This document shows positions 4,538-7,113 of a DNA stretch of 7,113 nt, in pieces (within the stretch, counting starts at the first letter, position 1; each line of letters opens with the position of its first letter). This stretch comes from RECH01 sp964431105 (GTDB lineage Bacteria > Cyanobacteriota > Cyanobacteriia > RECH01). Where the stretch lies: positions 1 through 7,113 of the forward strand of contig CAYSIR010000219.1 of assembly GCA_964431105.1 (NCBI GenBank), written 5' to 3'. Below the pieces are notes generated by a model. It searched no databases, had not been told where the DNA came from, and saw only the letters and a list, made by a program, of their open reading frames with translations. Both the position numbers and the translations under genes were made by a program.

Positions 4538-6451
4538 ATGAGCTATTGCCTGAACCCACGATGTCGAGGGCCACAAAATGCACCGGCAGCCAAGTTTTGT
4601 CAAAGCTGCGGGATGCAGTTGTGTATTAACAATCGCTACCGAGCGCTACATCCCTTGGGGCATGGCGGGTTTGGCAAAACGTACCTTGCTCTGGATGAGC
4701 ATATTCCATCGCGACCGGCGTGCGTAATTAAGCAATTTTATCCAAGCAACCTCACGGGCGATCGCCTCGAAAAAGCGACCCGACTCTTCCATGAAGAAGC
4801 CAATCGCCTGGATCACCTATCACCCCATCCTCAAATTCCGCGACTGCTAGCCCACTTCTCAGAAGGGCCTTACCAGTATCTAATTCAGTCTTACATTGAT
4901 GGGCAAAATCTAGCGCAAGAACTGGACCAATACGGCGCATTCAGCGAAGAGCAAATCCGACAAGTGCTGACAGATTTATTGCCCGTACTTGATTTTGTGC
5001 ATCGCGCTAATGTCATTCATCGCGATATTAAACCGGCTAATATTATCCGTCGCCGCAGCGATGGGGTGCTGACATTGGTGGATTTTGGAGCGGCAAAACT
5101 GACCGATGCCGCCACCCTACAGCAGACTGGAACCGTTATCGGCAGTGCTGGCTATGCGCCCCCCGAACAAACGGTGGGAAAGTCGGTATTTGCCAGTGAT
5201 TTATACAGTTTGGGGGTAACGTGCATTCACTTGTTGACTCAGGTGCCGCCCTTTGATTTGTATTCATTCACGGAAGGAAAATGGATTTGGCGCGATTTTC
5301 TGCCGACGCCAATTCATGATGAGCTAGGGCTGATTTTGGATCGAATGCTAGAGCCAGCCATCAACCAGCGCTATCGCAATGCCGGAGAGGCGATCGCCGC
5401 CATTGAATTTTTGAACCTGCAGCTACATAACACCGCTGCCCAGCCATCCTTAGCGCCCGTCTCATTCAAACAAGCCGCGCCAAGTCCATCATCCAAATCA
5501 ACCACCACCCTACTGCCCCCCCGCAAACGCAAAAAGACCACGTCGCCGATGGTTTGGCGCTGTATTCACACGCTCAGTGGCCATGCTAATTCCATCGCTG
5601 CGATCGCCCTTAGTCCTGACGGCAAATTTTTCGCTAGCGGCAGCTATGACCGCACAGTTAAACTGTGGCATCTAGGGACGGGTGCATTGGTCAGCACCTT
5701 TGAAGGGCACCTAGCTCCAGTGCTGTCAGTGGTGTTTAGCCTGGATGGACATACGCTGATCAGCGGCAGCGTAGACGACTCGATTCGGCTGTGGAATGTG
5801 GCAGATGGAACCCTCAACACCAAACTCACAGCGTCTACGGCTTCGGTCATGGCGCTGTCGGTTGAGATCAGTCCCGATGGGCAAGCATTAGTCAGCGGCA
5901 GCGATGATCACACTGTAAAAATCTGGCATCTGCAAACCGGGCGCTTGCTGCGCAGCCTCACCCATCCCCGCGCGGTCTGCGCTGTAGACATCAGCCCCGA
6001 TGGTCAATTCCTGGTCAGCGGCAGCAGCGACAATGCTATTCGCATTTGGAACTTTAGCACGGGGGAACTGCTGCATACGTTAACCGATCACAATCGCGAT
6101 ATTAACTCCCTTGTGGTTAGTCCAGATAACAAATTGCTAGCTAGCGGCAGCAGCGACAATACGATACGGTTCTGGAAAATGCGAACAGGGCGGCTATTGC
6201 GAACCCTAACCGGGCATCTAGACTGGGTGCGGGCAGTGTGTTTTAGCCCCGATGGTCGCACGTTGGCCAGTGGTGCAGATGATTGCACCATCAAACTGTG
6301 GGATGTGACAACCGGACGACTGCGCCATACGCTGACCGGTTCCCGCAATGGTCACCAAAATGATGTGAATACTGTCATTTTTAGCCGGGATGGGCGCACC
6401 CTGATCAGCGGCAGCAGCGATCGCACCATCAAAGTCTGGCGATACCAATAA
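4538..6451 (+). CDS. Zinc-ribbon Ser/Thr protein kinase with C-terminal WD40 propeller
   Basis: The 637-residue protein is a eukaryotic-type kinase with three parts. Residues 1-29 are a zinc-ribbon-like motif, C4-x4-C9 ... C21-x2-C24, typical of the start of cyanobacterial kinases (MSYCLNP...FCQSCG). Residues about 34-292 are the kinase: glycine loop LGHGGFGKTY (40-49), ATP-binding Lys65 in VIK, catalytic loop HRDIKPAN (Asp163, Asn168), DFG (Asp182) and PPEQ in place of APE. All catalytic residues are present, so it should be active. A Ser/Pro-rich linker with a basic RKRKK patch (329-333) leads to seven WD40 repeats (about 343-637). No membrane segment is visible, so it is probably cytosolic. 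The propeller likely binds partners or substrates. The ATG at 4538 fits the conserved N-terminus better than the ATG at 4475. Targets cannot be told from sequence. Confidence 0.93.
   Translation: MSYCLNPRCRGPQNAPAAKFCQSCGMQLCINNRYRALHPLGHGGFGKTYLALDEHIPSRPACVIKQFYPSNLTGDRLEKATRLFHEEANRLDHLSPHPQIPRLLAHFSEGPYQYLIQSYIDGQNLAQELDQYGAFSEEQIRQVLTDLLPVLDFVHRANVIHRDIKPANIIRRRSDGVLTLVDFGAAKLTDAATLQQTGTVIGSAGYAPPEQTVGKSVFASDLYSLGVTCIHLLTQVPPFDLYSFTEGKWIWRDFLPTPIHDELGLILDRMLEPAINQRYRNAGEAIAAIEFLNLQLHNTAAQPSLAPVSFKQAAPSPSSKSTTTLLPPRKRKKTTSPMVWRCIHTLSGHANSIAAIALSPDGKFFASGSYDRTVKLWHLGTGALVSTFEGHLAPVLSVVFSLDGHTLISGSVDDSIRLWNVADGTLNTKLTASTASVMALSVEISPDGQALVSGSDDHTVKIWHLQTGRLLRSLTHPRAVCAVDISPDGQFLVSGSSDNAIRIWNFSTGELLHTLTDHNRDINSLVVSPDNKLLASGSSDNTIRFWKMRTGRLLRTLTGHLDWVRAVCFSPDGRTLASGADDCTIKLWDVTTGRLRHTLTGSRNGHQNDVNTVIFSRDGRTLISGSSDRTIKVWRYQ
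5564..6448 (+). repeat. Seven WD40 repeats encoding one beta-propeller
   Basis: Seven units of about 42 residues each carry SPDG-like, SGS-D and hydrophobic-(W) ends such as VKLW, IRLW, VKIW, IRIW, IRFW, IKLW and IKVW. Seven is the number for a closed propeller. Repeats 3, 4 and 5 have lost the usual GH dipeptide, and repeat 7 has a four-residue insertion before its GH. The DNA also repeats: AGCGGCAGCAGCGACAAT is identical at 6017-6034 and 6143-6160, and its first 14 bases recur at 6407-6420, pointing to recent duplication or conversion among blades. Confidence 0.85.
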
Positions 6452-6522
6452 GCAGCGATCGGAGTTAGCGATCGCGAAGCGGGCATCCTAGACCTGTCAA
6501 ACGTCTGAACCGCTTTATTCAT

Positions 6523-6546
6523 CCCGTTATTGTTCCCGCTATTGTT
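6523..6546 (+). repeat. 12-bp tandem repeat directly before a start codon
   Basis: CCCGTTATTGTT (6523-6534) and CCCGCTATTGTT (6535-6546) are adjacent and differ at one base. They fill the place where a Shine-Dalgarno would be for ATG 6550, and none is seen. Copy number could alter the leader of this gene. Confidence 0.55.
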
Positions 6547-6549
6547 ACT

Positions 6550-7050
6550 ATGACCATCGAAACGTTATTTTTGCATCTCGTTGACCATCGGCTCAGCCTC
6601 ACTGGACTAATTTTCTGTGCGCCGTGGGTTGCCTACTTTGTATGTGTGGCGATTCCTGGCAAACGCGAAGAACCCTTTGTTTTGAGTATCAATCTTGGTC
6701 TGGCAATTATCAGCTCATGTTTGCTAGTGGGTTATCTGGCCTATGCGGTTAACCTGGGCGGATGGCGAAAGGTGGTTACTGAGGCAGATGTGTTGCTTCT
6801 GATATTACCGATTTATCATTTGCCAGTGTCGCTATGGTTATCTAGCTATCGCTTGCCGCTGGAGCTGATTCCAGCCTATCGAACGTTGAAGGGATTAACG
6901 ATGATAGCGGTCATGTTTGTGATTTTGTCATGGCTGGCGGCAAAGGTGCGGATTTTGCTATTTTCTTATATCCCGTTCTCTACATTCTTATTCTTACTGG
7001 CGATTGTGTTAGGAATTGGCTATGCGGGCTATCGCTATATTGCAGACTAA
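6550..7050 (+). CDS. Integral membrane protein of unknown function, about five helices
   Basis: I do not recognise the family of this 166-residue protein. It is strongly hydrophobic with probable membrane helices at about 17-36, 45-67, 79-98, 113-131 and 134-156. A loop with charged residues, GKREEP (37-42), follows helix 1, and GGWRKVVTEAD (70-80) lies between helices 2 and 3. No catalytic motif or cleavable signal peptide is evident. ATG 6550 is the first usable start after an in-frame stop at 6466-6468, but there is no Shine-Dalgarno, only a 12-bp tandem repeat. It follows the kinase gene by 98 bp on the same strand with no obvious terminator between, so co-transcription is possible. The hydrophobicity pattern and consistent coding signal make a real gene likely. 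Confidence 0.72.
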   Translation: MTIETLFLHLVDHRLSLTGLIFCAPWVAYFVCVAIPGKREEPFVLSINLGLAIISSCLLVGYLAYAVNLGGWRKVVTEADVLLLILPIYHLPVSLWLSSYRLPLELIPAYRTLKGLTMIAVMFVILSWLAAKVRILLFSYIPFSTFLFLLAIVLGIGYAGYRYIAD

Positions 7051-7076
7051 ATCAGATAAGCTGGGGAGTTACCTGT

Positions 7077-7111
7077 GCTATAGCAATCCTATTTGGATTG
7101 TGAGAAGGATT
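7077..7111. repeat. Palindromic element at the right edge, possible repeat or IS end
   Basis: GCTATAGC (7077-7084) is a perfect 8-bp palindrome. It runs into CAATCC-TATTT-GGATTG (7084-7100), a 6-bp stem with a 5-base loop. AATCCT (7085-7090) can also pair with AGGATT (7106-7111). It begins 26 bases after the stop of the membrane protein gene. No T-run follows, so an intrinsic terminator is less likely than a small dispersed palindromic repeat or an insertion-sequence end that is cut off by the window. Confidence 0.35.
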
Positions 7112-7113
7112 CC

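Noticed and set aside
4376..4603. 76-residue N-terminal extension of tocopherol cyclase
   Set aside because: It would overlap the kinase gene, it is absent from Slr1737, and starting at 4375 gives the normal family length.
1..7113. CRISPR array, rRNA, transposase or phage genes
   Set aside because: I looked for regularly spaced direct repeats, rRNA-like conserved stretches and transposase motifs and saw none.

Overview
The window looks like chromosomal DNA from a cyanobacterium. The palindrome GCGATCGC (HIP1) occurs about 20 times by eye in 7.1 kb, where roughly 0.1 would be expected by chance. Two of the five protein genes belong to oxygenic-phototroph pathways: a BciB-type divinyl chlorophyllide 8-vinyl reductase and a tocopherol cyclase. 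Base composition is moderate and no phage, plasmid or transposase gene is visible. I cannot name the genus.

Layout, left to right. Positions 1-925 hold no confident gene; there is one candidate 33-residue ORF on the minus strand (577-678) and an 18-bp imperfect palindrome. A small plus-strand gene (979-1386) encodes a stand-alone domain like the N-terminal domain of PilB/GspE ATPases, plus a Pro/Ser/Thr-rich tail. It may be translationally coupled to a 17-codon upstream ORF. It converges on bciB (1489-2694, minus). The 440-bp gap upstream of bciB holds a plausible sigma-70 promoter flanked by a perfect 10-bp inverted repeat. The same gap holds a second, diverged copy of the sequence that precedes the 979 gene. 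Next come tRNA-Arg(CCU) (3136-3209, minus) and tocopherol cyclase (3287-4375, minus). Divergent from these are a zinc-ribbon / Ser-Thr kinase / seven-blade WD40 protein (4538-6451, plus) and a five-helix membrane protein of unknown function (6550-7050, plus). The window ends in a palindromic element that may be the edge of a dispersed repeat.

How the genes fit together. BciB acts late in chlorophyll a synthesis. Tocopherol cyclase closes the chromanol ring of vitamin E, whose phytyl tail can come from chlorophyll turnover, so the two are metabolically related although separated by a tRNA gene. The kinase is a probable soluble signalling protein. The membrane protein follows it by 98 bp on the same strand and could be co-transcribed, but nothing in the sequence proves a functional link. 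Most of the window is ordinary cyanobacterial core or near-core DNA. The less ordinary parts are the non-coding sequence around bciB and upstream of 979, the stand-alone PilB-N-like protein and the unassigned membrane protein.
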